Shown here in pieces: positions 45,949-54,566 of a DNA stretch of 64,000 bases. This stretch comes from Bacillus cytotoxicus. Its GTDB lineage: Bacteria; Bacillota; Bacilli; Bacillales; Bacillaceae_G. The stretch covers positions 62,001 to 126,000 of the forward strand of contig NZ_JAMBOP010000010.1 in NCBI RefSeq assembly GCF_023715645.1. The letters are read 5' to 3'. The translations under genes were made by a program, and so were the position numbers. Each line of letters begins with the position of its first letter. Positions within the stretch are counted from its first letter, which is position 1. Below the pieces are notes generated by a model. It was not told where the DNA came from. It saw only the letters and a list, made by a program, of their open reading frames with translations, and searched no databases.

Positions 45949-47112
45949 GTGAGAACAATTGGATGGCTAGATGGAGTATTAAACAGGAATAAGGAAATAG
46001 CATTTATGTTTGATGTAGACATGTTTGTCGATGCAACAAGCAGAGTTCACATGAAACGATTGGCGATTAATACATGTATATCCTTTTTGGGAAGAACAAT
46101 TAGTCAATCAGAATTCAGAGTGAAGAATAAGCAAGAATTTGTAAAGGATGAACTGTATTACCGCCTAAATGTTAGACCGAATAAAAATATGACAGCGAGC
46201 ACCTTTTGGGAAAAGTTCGTTCGTAAGCTTATTTATGATAACGAATGTTTAGTTATACAAGCTGATGATGGCGATCTACTCATTGTAGATGATTTTCAGC
46301 ACAATGAATATGCTGTTTTTGAAGATACATTTACAAATGTGACTATAAAAGACTATCTTTTCAAGAGAAGTTTTAAGCAAAGTGAAGTCATCCATTTGAA
46401 ATATCGAAATGATAAGTTATCACCACTTATTGATGGGATTTTCGCTGATTATGGTGATTTATTTGGTAGAATATTAAGCTCTCAAAAACGTAAAAATCAA
46501 GTTCGTGGTACAGTTGACATGGATATGATTGGTGCTAAAACTCAAGAACAAATAGATAAGTTACAAGAGTTTATAAATAATATGTATAAAGCTGTCAGGG
46601 ATAAAGAAGTTGCTATTGTCCCGCAACAAAAAGGGATTGAATACAAAGAAGTATATAACGGTTCTGCTAATGGCCCTAGTGTGGAAGAAATCAACAAAGT
46701 AACAAATGGTTTCTTAAATCAAGTTGCAATGGCGATTGGAATTCCAACCGCTTTACTATATGGAGAGATGGCCGATGTAGAGAAGCAAACAAAAAATTAC
46801 ATGCTGTTCACAGTGAAACCTTTGTTAAAAAAGATATCCGATGAAGCGAACGTGAAATTCTTTGAAATGGATGAGTATCTTGAAGGACAAAAAATTGAGG
46901 TTAAATCTGTTTCTTATCAAAGTATATTTGATCTTGCAACAAGCATTGATAAACTCATTTCTTCCAGTGCATTTACTGCTAACGAAATTAGGGTAGAAGT
47001 AGGGTATGAAATTTCAGATGATCCGAACTTAAATGTCCATCATATTACGAAAAACTATACTAAATTGAATGAATCTGAAGGAGGTGAGAAAGACGATGAC
47101 GGTGAAGCTTGA
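45949..47112 (+). CDS. Phage portal protein (HK97-type)
   Basis: 387 residues; the order TerL-portal and sequences such as NTCISFLGRTISQSEFRVK, RLNVRPNKNMTASTFWEK and NQVAMAIGIPTALLYG are typical. The start is unclear: GTG 45949 overlaps its own RBS-like AAAGGGGGTG. Overlapped at the 3' end by the protease fusion. Confidence 0.88.
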   Translation: MRTIGWLDGVLNRNKEIAFMFDVDMFVDATSRVHMKRLAINTCISFLGRTISQSEFRVKNKQEFVKDELYYRLNVRPNKNMTASTFWEKFVRKLIYDNECLVIQADDGDLLIVDDFQHNEYAVFEDTFTNVTIKDYLFKRSFKQSEVIHLKYRNDKLSPLIDGIFADYGDLFGRILSSQKRKNQVRGTVDMDMIGAKTQEQIDKLQEFINNMYKAVRDKEVAIVPQQKGIEYKEVYNGSANGPSVEEINKVTNGFLNQVAMAIGIPTALLYGEMADVEKQTKNYMLFTVKPLLKKISDEANVKFFEMDEYLEGQKIEVKSVSYQSIFDLATSIDKLISSSAFTANEIRVEVGYEISDDPNLNVHHITKNYTKLNESEGGEKDDDGEA

Positions 47113-48574
47113 TATTAAAGGCCCAATCATTTCTAATGACGAAGCTTGGATTTATGATTGGTTAGAAATGGATGCTACTAATCCTGGGAAGGTTATAAAG
47201 GAACTTGATAGTGCCAATGGAGAGGACTTAATCGTATCAATTAATAGTCTTGGTGGTTATGTATACGAAGGGTCAGAGATTTACACAGCATTAAAAAATT
47301 ATCCTGGTCATGTGGAAGCTGACGGAAGATATGCTAAAGATGCTTACGTAAAAACGATGGAATCGCGTATTGATGTTACTGAAAAAAGTATTCAAAGCAC
47401 AGTTAGGGTCGGTAATCTCATCTCAAGTATTAACCAAACGGCAGAAAAGATTCAAATTGAAGCTAAAAAAATTAACTTAAAAGGTGCTGTTACAGCTGAA
47501 AGTATTGCTGGTAAATTGCTCGAAGGTATCACTATTAGAGCGAAAGATCCAAACGATGGCAATAACTTTTCAGAGATGTCGAACGGACGACTTTTTACGC
47601 AAGGTTTTGTAACTCCAAGTGAGTCTAACACATGGGCGAAGAAAATTGTTACAGGTTTAGAAAAAGGGCTTTTTTATAGTAGAGGTTATAAAGAAGATGG
47701 CAGTGAAGCAAACTATGTAAATATTGCATCATGGGGATTGAATTTTAACAATGGTAATGACTCTGGATCATATAACGGTAGAATGTTTGTTTTAAATGAC
47801 AGAGGTCAAAATAAAAACATTACTGCTCAAACATATGATTCAACCAGAGGATGGAGACCATCATTAAAACTTGACAATCCCGAGAGAGGTGAAGTTGCAG
47901 ATATAGCATCAGATGCGATCCATTTTTATAATGTTAATGGTCGCTATCAGAATGAATGGGTTACCGAGTCTAACGCATCACATTTAACTCTATATAAAAC
48001 AATGCTTGATTGTAGCGACCATTGGAATGGAAAATTACAAATTAAATCCGGCAATGGATCAAGTCATAATGGTGTAGTGGCAACAGAATTTCAAACTACG
48101 TCTCAACGGAAACTAAAAACATATATAAAAGATTTACAGTTTAATGCTTTACAAGATGTTTTAGATTTACAAATTAAAGAATACTACTTCAAAAGCGATG
48201 TAGCTACTTTATATGAAATGCGGACAAAAAAAGAAACTGGACAAGTTCCGTACACATTGAAAGATATTCCAAAGCATTATGGTTTTATGGTTGATGATTG
48301 TCCATTACCATTTACTGATGAGCAACGTAACGGTGTCAATCTATATGGTTCTTTATCAGTCACGATAAAAGGTTTTCAACAATATGTAGAAAAAACAGAC
48401 GATAGACTAAATCAAATAGAAAAGGTGATTAATAGTGAAAATAACAGCAAACGCAGAAGTATACGCAAAAGTGGTGGAAGAACAGCTAGATGCAGCCACG
48501 CAAGAGAAAAACATATTTTTAGCACGCGTAATCGAACTAGAAGCGGAAAACCAAAAGTTAAGAGAAGAAAATGA
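47096..48574 (+). CDS. Fusion of head maturation protease N-terminus with tail-fibre C-terminus
   Basis: ATG 47096 (AGGAGGTG upstream) starts a ClpP-like prohead protease: MTVKLDIKGPIISNDEAWIY ... LIVSINSLGGYVYEGSEIYTALKNYPGHV. After about residue 73 it switches to a tail-fibre/baseplate sequence: RYAKDAYVKTMESRIDVTEKS, a beta-rich central part and a C-terminal region with LKTYIKDLQFNALQDVLDLQIKEY. The active-site Ser/His part of the protease and all capsid, head-tail, tail tube and tape-measure genes are missing, so this is an in-frame deletion junction near 47310-47325. The C-terminal ~50 codons overlap another gene in a different frame. Confidence 0.88.
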   Translation: MTVKLDIKGPIISNDEAWIYDWLEMDATNPGKVIKELDSANGEDLIVSINSLGGYVYEGSEIYTALKNYPGHVEADGRYAKDAYVKTMESRIDVTEKSIQSTVRVGNLISSINQTAEKIQIEAKKINLKGAVTAESIAGKLLEGITIRAKDPNDGNNFSEMSNGRLFTQGFVTPSESNTWAKKIVTGLEKGLFYSRGYKEDGSEANYVNIASWGLNFNNGNDSGSYNGRMFVLNDRGQNKNITAQTYDSTRGWRPSLKLDNPERGEVADIASDAIHFYNVNGRYQNEWVTESNASHLTLYKTMLDCSDHWNGKLQIKSGNGSSHNGVVATEFQTTSQRKLKTYIKDLQFNALQDVLDLQIKEYYFKSDVATLYEMRTKKETGQVPYTLKDIPKHYGFMVDDCPLPFTDEQRNGVNLYGSLSVTIKGFQQYVEKTDDRLNQIEKVINSENNSKRRSIRKSGGRTARCSHAREKHIFSTRNRTRSGKPKVKRRK

Positions 48575-48605
48575 GAAGTTGAAACCCAAGTCTGCTAATA
48601 AGTAA
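48435..48605 (+). CDS. Small coiled-coil protein after the tail fibre
   Basis: 56 residues from GTG 48435 (AAAGGTGA upstream): MKITANAEVYAKVVEEQLDA ... VIELEAENQKLREENEKLK. Such small proteins follow tail-fibre genes in related phages. Overlaps the fibre gene in another frame. Confidence 0.7.
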   Translation: MKITANAEVYAKVVEEQLDAATQEKNIFLARVIELEAENQKLREENEKLKPKSANK

Positions 48606-48711
48606 GGCTTTTTATTTTGATAATCACTTAAAATAGTAAATTGCAATATATAGTTAATGTGTTATCATTTTAAATGTTATGTCTCACAAATTATTACATA
48701 GGAGGAAAACT

Positions 48712-50121
48712 ATGAAAAAGAGATTTATGTTAATGTTGCTACTGTTTGCTTTGATGGTAGGATTAAGTCCTCGTTCAATAACACAGGCACAAACTACTAA
48801 CACACAAGGTGAACAATTTGAACAAGGGAATTATGATTTACAAGCTGAATCTCCTTTCGGACAGAATTGGAATAGAAACTCACCTTTTACAGGAACTGAA
48901 AATCCTAAAGTAAAATGGGAGTATAAAGTTTATTATAAAGATGCTTCCTTGGGTAGTGATGTCCGACAATTCTATACCCCTCCGGCGATTGGACGCGATG
49001 GTACTATTTATGCAGCAAACCAGAATGGAAAACTATTTGCACTTAATAAAGATGGATCTGTTAAATGGGCTAAAGATAATCTGGTAACAATGGATAGTGT
49101 GCCAGTTATTGCAGAAGATGGAACTATTTATGTTAGCAGAGGTAGTTTAACTGCTGTAAATCCAGATGGTTCAATTAAATGGAGAACGAAAGATTCAGTT
49201 GCAGCTTCAATGCCTGTTTTGGATCATGATGGAACAATTTATGTACACAATTATCAAACAAAACGATTAGAGGCCTATAATCCGGATGGAACAAAGAAAT
49301 GGTCATCAAATGAAGTAGCGGATGGATATATAGGATACGGATCCATGCTTATTTCAAAAGATGGCATCATTTATACGTTAGTTGGAGTTCTTGGGAATAA
49401 ACATCTCTATGCTCATGACAAAAATGGTAAGGAATTATGGCATAAATGTGTTCCGGGGGATTACTTCGGTAATGGGTTTGCTTTAGGCAAAAATAATGAA
49501 ATATTTTTAAATACACGAGACCAATTATATGTTTTTAATAATAATGGGAACATAGTGCATCAATGGAAAGAAAAAGATAAAGAAGTATTGCTTTCCGCAC
49601 CTACTGTTTCTTCTACAGATGGAACAATTTACGTAGGTGGAGAAAATTATCTTTATGCGTATAATCCAGACTACTCCTTAAAATGGAAGTACCGAATTGA
49701 AGGTATAGGGAGTGTTTACGAGGCACCTGTAATTGATAAAAATGGTGTAATTTATTTTAGAACAAGTAGGGACATGTATGCATTAAACCCTGATGCAACG
49801 CTTAAGTGGAAATTCAATCATTCAGCTTTTCGTTTTGGTAGTCCTAATAGCTCAATAGTAATTGATAAAGACGGTACTTTATATATTCCAGGTGACTGGT
49901 ATAGTGGCGGTGTTCCAAAAGTGGAAGATAGATATTTTTCCATAATGGCAATTGGTGATGACTATACAGACAATGTATGTACAAAAGAAAGTACATACAT
50001 GGAAGTACTGAAATCACTTCGAGCAAAAAGTAAGAAAGCGAAATTAACAGAAGATGAAAAGAAAGAAGCACGTGATATTTTAAAAGAATTATCCGGCGAT
50101 CTTGATAAGAAAGATAACTAA
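48712..50121 (+). CDS. Secreted PQQ-type beta-propeller protein
   Basis: 469 residues with signal peptide (MKKRFMLMLLLFALMVGLSP...TQAQ). At least seven repeats of the form DGTIYV/DGTIYA...LYAYNPDGSLKWKY form a propeller. C-terminus is charged and helical. Unrelated to phage morphogenesis; a cargo gene between tail fibre and holin. Could bind a surface ligand; function unknown. RBS AGGAGGA. Confidence 0.8.
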   Translation: MKKRFMLMLLLFALMVGLSPRSITQAQTTNTQGEQFEQGNYDLQAESPFGQNWNRNSPFTGTENPKVKWEYKVYYKDASLGSDVRQFYTPPAIGRDGTIYAANQNGKLFALNKDGSVKWAKDNLVTMDSVPVIAEDGTIYVSRGSLTAVNPDGSIKWRTKDSVAASMPVLDHDGTIYVHNYQTKRLEAYNPDGTKKWSSNEVADGYIGYGSMLISKDGIIYTLVGVLGNKHLYAHDKNGKELWHKCVPGDYFGNGFALGKNNEIFLNTRDQLYVFNNNGNIVHQWKEKDKEVLLSAPTVSSTDGTIYVGGENYLYAYNPDYSLKWKYRIEGIGSVYEAPVIDKNGVIYFRTSRDMYALNPDATLKWKFNHSAFRFGSPNSSIVIDKDGTLYIPGDWYSGGVPKVEDRYFSIMAIGDDYTDNVCTKESTYMEVLKSLRAKSKKAKLTEDEKKEARDILKELSGDLDKKDN

Positions 50122-50201
50122 ATTCGATTTTTTAGAATTTAATAGCTTGTAAAAAGGAGAGACAAATATGTCTCTCTTTTTATTTTGGAAGGAGAATGAA
50201 A

Positions 50202-50591
50202 GTGTTAATTAATATGGAGAATTTACAAATTGTACATGCCTATTTATTCGGAGGTGTAAAGTTTCTTGATTTACTGGGTATTCTAATGCTCGTTGATATT
50301 ATAACAGGTATCACAAGAGCAATTAAGGAGAACCGATTACATAGCAGAAGCGCTCTTTTCGGTTATGCTCGTAAAATTGGAGTATTTGGGATTATTATTC
50401 TAGCAAACATTATAGATGTTATTTTGTCGCTTAATGGAGCTGTGGCATTTGCTACGGTTCTTTTTTATGTCGCAAATGAGGGGTTATCCATCATTGAGAA
50501 CCTTACACAAATTGGTGTGAAAGTTCCTTCAGTGATTTCAAATAAATTACATGTAATTGAAAACGAAAAAGAAAAAGGAGAGAATAAATAA
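50202..50591 (+). CDS. Holin
   Basis: 129 residues from GTG 50202 (GGAAGGAG about 8 nt upstream; ATG 50196 is too near). Hydrophobic segments and the LVDIITGITRAIKENRLHSRSALFGYARKIG motif place it in the phage holin family 4 (Cph1-type). It overlaps the endolysin start. Confidence 0.88.
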   Translation: MLINMENLQIVHAYLFGGVKFLDLLGILMLVDIITGITRAIKENRLHSRSALFGYARKIGVFGIIILANIIDVILSLNGAVAFATVLFYVANEGLSIIENLTQIGVKVPSVISNKLHVIENEKEKGENK

Positions 50592-51613
50592 TGACTAAAC
50601 GTATTATCGATATTTCATACCACAACGGAAATCCAGATTGGGATGTATTAGCGCCACAATTAGATTTAGCCATTTGCCGAGTGCAATATGGTTCGAATAA
50701 GAAAGATGTTAAATACAATGAATATGTGGAGGCGTTAGAATCATATGGCATTCCGCACGCTGCATATGCATACGGCTGCTATATCTCAGTAAATGATGCA
50801 ATTGTGGAAGCAAAAGACTTTTTAGCACGTGTAAATCCAAATGCCAAATTCTTAGTCTTAGATTGTGAGAAGGATACATTAGATTCATGTGGCGGTAGAA
50901 ACTTAGCAGAAGCTTCACAGGCGTTTATTGACACTTTAAAAGAAGCTGGTTGGAAAGTAAGATTCTATGTATCTCATGAAATGTATGCATCTTATAATTT
51001 GCAAAGTGTACAAGCTGATTTCTTATGGATCCCACGATACAGTACAAATCCACCAAAATATACATGCGACTTATGGCAATATGCAGATGGTGAAACAGGT
51101 GGCTGGCTTGATGGTATTGGAAAGGTAGACTTGAACTATCTGAACGGTGACAAGTCTTTAGAATGGTTTACAGGTGGTAGTGATCCATCCTTACAACCAC
51201 AAGAAGAAGCTTTAGGATACCTTACAACAACTGCTGATGTAGCAAATATTCGAAAAGAACCTAATGTAAATGCACCTATTATGCGTCAAGCGACAAAAGG
51301 GCAAGGGCATACGTATTATGAATGGTCTTATGATGGTTCTCATTTCTGGTATCGAGTAAACCCAGAAAACTGGATGCGTGATGATACAGCAAGTATCAAT
51401 AAAGATGGCAAATCAAAAGGTGTTGTGTGGGTAAATGGTACTGACATTAACCTTAGAAAAGGCGCTTCCACAGGGGATGTTGTTATCAACAAAATTACAA
51501 AACGTTCTGCTTACGATGTACATTATCGTTATGAAAACTGGATTTATGTAACGGGTGAAGGTGTGGAAGGTTGGATGTATTTTGATGAGTCTTATGTGCA
51601 TTGGCTTAGATAA
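50591..51613 (+). CDS. Endolysin, GH25 muramidase with SH3 domains
   Basis: 340 residues. Residues 1-195 are a GH25 lysozyme (RIIDISYHNGNPDWD, FLVLDCEKD catalytic acids), followed by two SH3-like cell-wall-binding repeats (DVANIRKEPNVNAPIM, TDINLRKGASTGDVVINKI). RBS AAAAGGAGAG. The last 30 bp are repeated at 54071-54100 after the metalloprotease gene. Confidence 0.93.
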   Translation: MTKRIIDISYHNGNPDWDVLAPQLDLAICRVQYGSNKKDVKYNEYVEALESYGIPHAAYAYGCYISVNDAIVEAKDFLARVNPNAKFLVLDCEKDTLDSCGGRNLAEASQAFIDTLKEAGWKVRFYVSHEMYASYNLQSVQADFLWIPRYSTNPPKYTCDLWQYADGETGGWLDGIGKVDLNYLNGDKSLEWFTGGSDPSLQPQEEALGYLTTTADVANIRKEPNVNAPIMRQATKGQGHTYYEWSYDGSHFWYRVNPENWMRDDTASINKDGKSKGVVWVNGTDINLRKGASTGDVVINKITKRSAYDVHYRYENWIYVTGEGVEGWMYFDESYVHWLR

Positions 51614-51615
51614 TG

Positions 51616-51652
51616 AATAGAGCTGACTCCTATGAGTTGGCTCTTTTTTTTA
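51616..51652 (+). terminator. Terminator after endolysin
   Basis: AGAGCTGACTC/GAGTTGGCTCT stem with eight T. Gap 51653-52021 contains short degraded frames (one reads ATG-AAT-CTA-TAG after a GGGAGGTG) but no supported gene. Confidence 0.8.
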
Positions 51653-52021
51653 TGCATTTTTTAATTTTATAGGAGGCGCCATATTAAAAAAGAAAATTAT
51701 GCGTTTAGAAACACCTTAACCGATTCCCTGTACGTTAAGGAATCAATTATATATTTTACTCCTTTTTAAAGAATTTTTATCTTGTAATTAAGGTTTCTAT
51801 AGAAGACAGATGAAGTGTTCAGCCAATTGCAATTACAAAACAAATTCCTTTATTTATATTTCCAATAATCGTATTTCTCAACTTATTTCCAAACTCCTTT
51901 CTTCCATAAAATGTCATCAAAGTTATGCTGTTGAATATTTTTAAAGGGGGGGAGGTGATCTTCATGAATCTATAGAGGAAACGATTCCACATGATAACAA
52001 TTTCTAAAAGGAGGAAGATTT

Positions 52022-53992
52022 ATGCAGAGAAGTTTTAAATTTCTGTTCACGTCCATTTTTTCTTTGATTTGTGTTTTGTACTTTCAAACGAACGCTTTTG
52101 CCGCACCAGCACACGATGGAGTTGTCAAAATGGAGCAACCGTCAGGCGAATCGTTTCAAGCTACGGTGCATGGAGATGAATGGTTCCATTGGGCAAGCAC
52201 AATGGATGGTGACGTACTTTTACAAGATCAGAAGGGGTATTGGAATTACGCTGAACTTACATCAGACGAACTGAAATCGACGGGGAAAAAATATAAAATT
52301 GACAAGAAGCCTGCAAAAGCGGTCAATGAGAACAATTTGAACAAATGGATAGAGAAATACAACCCTCAAGAAAAGAAAAAACAGGAGTTCAAGAATGAGC
52401 TACCAAAAGAATTTACGGGATCACCAGAAAATGTTGACGGAACTGTCACTCCAATTTCGGGACCTCAAAAATTACTTGTTGTGTTAATTGGGTTTACAGA
52501 TGTTGATATCGCATATAACGAAAACGATTGGAGCAACAGATTCTTTTCTGCAAATCAAAAGTCAGTAAAGAATTACTATAATGAAGTGAGTAATGGAAAA
52601 GCACAGATCACTCCGGCATCCGAAACATATGGTACGCAAAATGATGGGGTGGTTAAAGTGAAATTAGATTATGCTCATCCGGATACATCGGGAAAAGACA
52701 TTAGAACGGTTATAACAGATGCACTGGCTAAAGCTGATCCTACGGTGAATTTTGCTAGTTTTGATACCAATAATGATCAAGTCATTAACTCTAAAGATGG
52801 CTTCTACATTGTAACTGTTCTTGCTGGCAATGAAGAGGCTAGTGGTGGTGCAGCGCCAAATGTTTGGGCACATCAGTGGTATGCTCCTAACACAAATCAT
52901 GATGGTGTTACAGTATCAGGTATGTATACGACGCAGGGTGAAAAACAATATGGTCATATGGCAACGATCGGTATCCCTGCTCATGAATTGGGTCATTCCT
53001 TTGGCCTTCCAGATTTATATGGCGTTAATAATCATGTGGGTAGTCTAAGTATAATGGCGAATGGAGCTTGGAATAGTCTTCAAGGAGAAGATTATGGAGC
53101 TACACCTGATCATATGGATGCCTGGTCAAAAGTAAAATTAGGATTTGTAACACCAACTGTAGTAAATACCACCAACAATTTTACTCTAAATACGACCTCA
53201 AATAACTATAATGTTTTAAAGATTCCTTTAAAGGATAATACGTATTTTTTAGTTGAGAATCGCCAAAAGGTTGGGTATGATGCAAGCTTGCCAACAAATT
53301 CTGGTGGCGTCGCGGTTTGGCATATTGATGAATCCATGAATAATATTGATAATGATCCTCATCCTTTCATTGATATAGAGCAATCCGTCAGTGAATACCA
53401 AGACCCATTCTATTACACGAATCAAAATCACGCTGCTTCCTTTGGTCCAGACACCAATCCGAACAGTAATACCTACACTGGAGAAAAATCGGGAGTATCG
53501 ATTACGACGACAAGCACAAGTGGTTCTGCCATGAATGTAGCGGTCACAACAAAAGAAGCTAATTGGATTCCGCAAACAAATTGGACACTAAAATATGTAG
53601 ACAGCTATAGTTCGTACGATTTGGGTACGTATGCCTTTGATGGAAACAAAAACACGTTTTGGCATACGAACTGGAGCCCCGTAGCTCCAATGCCGCACGA
53701 GATTCAAATTGATTTAGGCGCAACCTATAATCTCTCCAAATTCAACTACTTGCCAAGACAAGACGGCCAAGTGAACGGAACGATTAAGGGATATGAGTTC
53801 TACGTCAGTAGTGATGGAGTGAATTGGGGAACAGCTGTAGCCACAGGTACCTTTACAAGTGATACCACTTTGAAAGAAGTCAGCTTTGCAACCAAGACAG
53901 GTCGCTATATTAAATTGCGTGCCTTAAGCGAGATAAACAATAATCCATGGACAAGTGCGGCTGAAATCAATGTATTTGGAGTGGCGCAATAA
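52022..53992 (+). CDS. M6-family metalloprotease with discoidin-type C-terminal domain
   Basis: 656 residues. Signal peptide (FKFLFTSIFSLICVLYFQTNAFA), pro-region, then M6 catalytic domain with HELGHSFGLPD at about residue 321. Residues ~540-656 form an F5/8 type C-like carbohydrate-binding domain (AFDGNKNTFWHTNWSPVAPMPHEIQIDLG). Related to InhA/immune inhibitor proteases that degrade host proteins. RBS AAAGGAGGA. GC-richer stretches and flanking lysin-tail repeats suggest separate acquisition. Confidence 0.92.
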   Translation: MQRSFKFLFTSIFSLICVLYFQTNAFAAPAHDGVVKMEQPSGESFQATVHGDEWFHWASTMDGDVLLQDQKGYWNYAELTSDELKSTGKKYKIDKKPAKAVNENNLNKWIEKYNPQEKKKQEFKNELPKEFTGSPENVDGTVTPISGPQKLLVVLIGFTDVDIAYNENDWSNRFFSANQKSVKNYYNEVSNGKAQITPASETYGTQNDGVVKVKLDYAHPDTSGKDIRTVITDALAKADPTVNFASFDTNNDQVINSKDGFYIVTVLAGNEEASGGAAPNVWAHQWYAPNTNHDGVTVSGMYTTQGEKQYGHMATIGIPAHELGHSFGLPDLYGVNNHVGSLSIMANGAWNSLQGEDYGATPDHMDAWSKVKLGFVTPTVVNTTNNFTLNTTSNNYNVLKIPLKDNTYFLVENRQKVGYDASLPTNSGGVAVWHIDESMNNIDNDPHPFIDIEQSVSEYQDPFYYTNQNHAASFGPDTNPNSNTYTGEKSGVSITTTSTSGSAMNVAVTTKEANWIPQTNWTLKYVDSYSSYDLGTYAFDGNKNTFWHTNWSPVAPMPHEIQIDLGATYNLSKFNYLPRQDGQVNGTIKGYEFYVSSDGVNWGTAVATGTFTSDTTLKEVSFATKTGRYIKLRALSEINNNPWTSAAEINVFGVAQ

Positions 53993-54020
53993 TGTATTTG
54001 TGAAGGTAGCTATTGAAATC

Positions 54021-54085
54021 ATGGAAGGAAGGAAAAAAATATTTTTTTCCTTCCAAGTAGGTGTGAACTTGATGAGTCTTATGTG
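54021..54085. other. Internal attR-like arm
   Basis: Bases 54021-54068 align with 55641-55690, the element-side arm of attR: ATGGAAGGAA/ATGGAGGGAA, then AAAAAAAT, then CCAAGTAGGTGTGAAC versus CCAAGTTGGTGTGAAC. There is a 2-nt length difference and no such similarity is expected by chance. It lies 1.6 kb inside the true attR. The A/T part can also form a terminator-like hairpin (GGAAGGAAAAAAA/TTTTTTTCCTTCC). Confidence 0.75.
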
Positions 54086-54100
54086 AATTGGTTGAGATAA
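54071..54100 (+). pseudogene. Duplicated endolysin 3' end
   Basis: GATGAGTCTTATGTG...GATAA matches 51584-51613 at 27 of 30 bases and encodes DESYVNWLR-stop. It marks the right border of the inserted M6 protease segment. Confidence 0.85.
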
Positions 54101-54104
54101 CAAG

Positions 54105-54142
54105 CAAAAATCCCTGATGAAGTAGGCATCAGGGATTTTTGT
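54105..54142 (+). terminator. Terminator after the duplicated endolysin end
   Basis: AAAAATCCCTGATG/CATCAGGGATTTTT stem. The gap 54143-54466 is AT-rich without a gene. Confidence 0.8.
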
Positions 54143-54467
54143 TGTTTGATAAGAAACGGCTCTCTAATCAAACTTTTGTTATGACATTACAAATACAAAA
54201 GCGAGTTGTGTTAAAACACCATATGACAATAACATAATACCCTTATTATTGGAAGTGTTTTGTTAATAAAAGTAAAATGATTTAGATATTACAAGTGTTT
54301 ACCGCTTACTAGTCACCCTTTTTTATGTTCTCAAGGTTTATATAACTAATTTATATTCTGCAGTTAATTTCCTATTTTTATAGTTATTCATAGGTATTTA
54401 ATTAAGTTTTTTTGTTTTGAATGTGTTTCTTAATTTGATAGCGATGTTATTCTTTTGTTATATTTTC

Positions 54468-54501
54468 GCAAGACTTTCGTAATATTTATGCAAGGATTTC
54501 G
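54468..54501 (+). promoter_or_regulatory. Direct repeat before the toxin gene
   Basis: GCAAGACTTTCG (54468-54479) and GCAAGGATTTCG (54490-54501) are spaced exactly 22 bp, two helical turns. Probable operator/activator site for the toxin. Confidence 0.45.
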
Positions 54502-54566
54502 AAAGATATATAAATTATGATGAACTTGTTGACATGAATTATAAGAAATATGACAGGAGATTGAAA

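Noticed and set aside
54300-54530. PlcR box upstream of the toxin
   Set aside because: TATGCAAGGATTTCGA near 54487 lacks the CATA half of the PlcR consensus.
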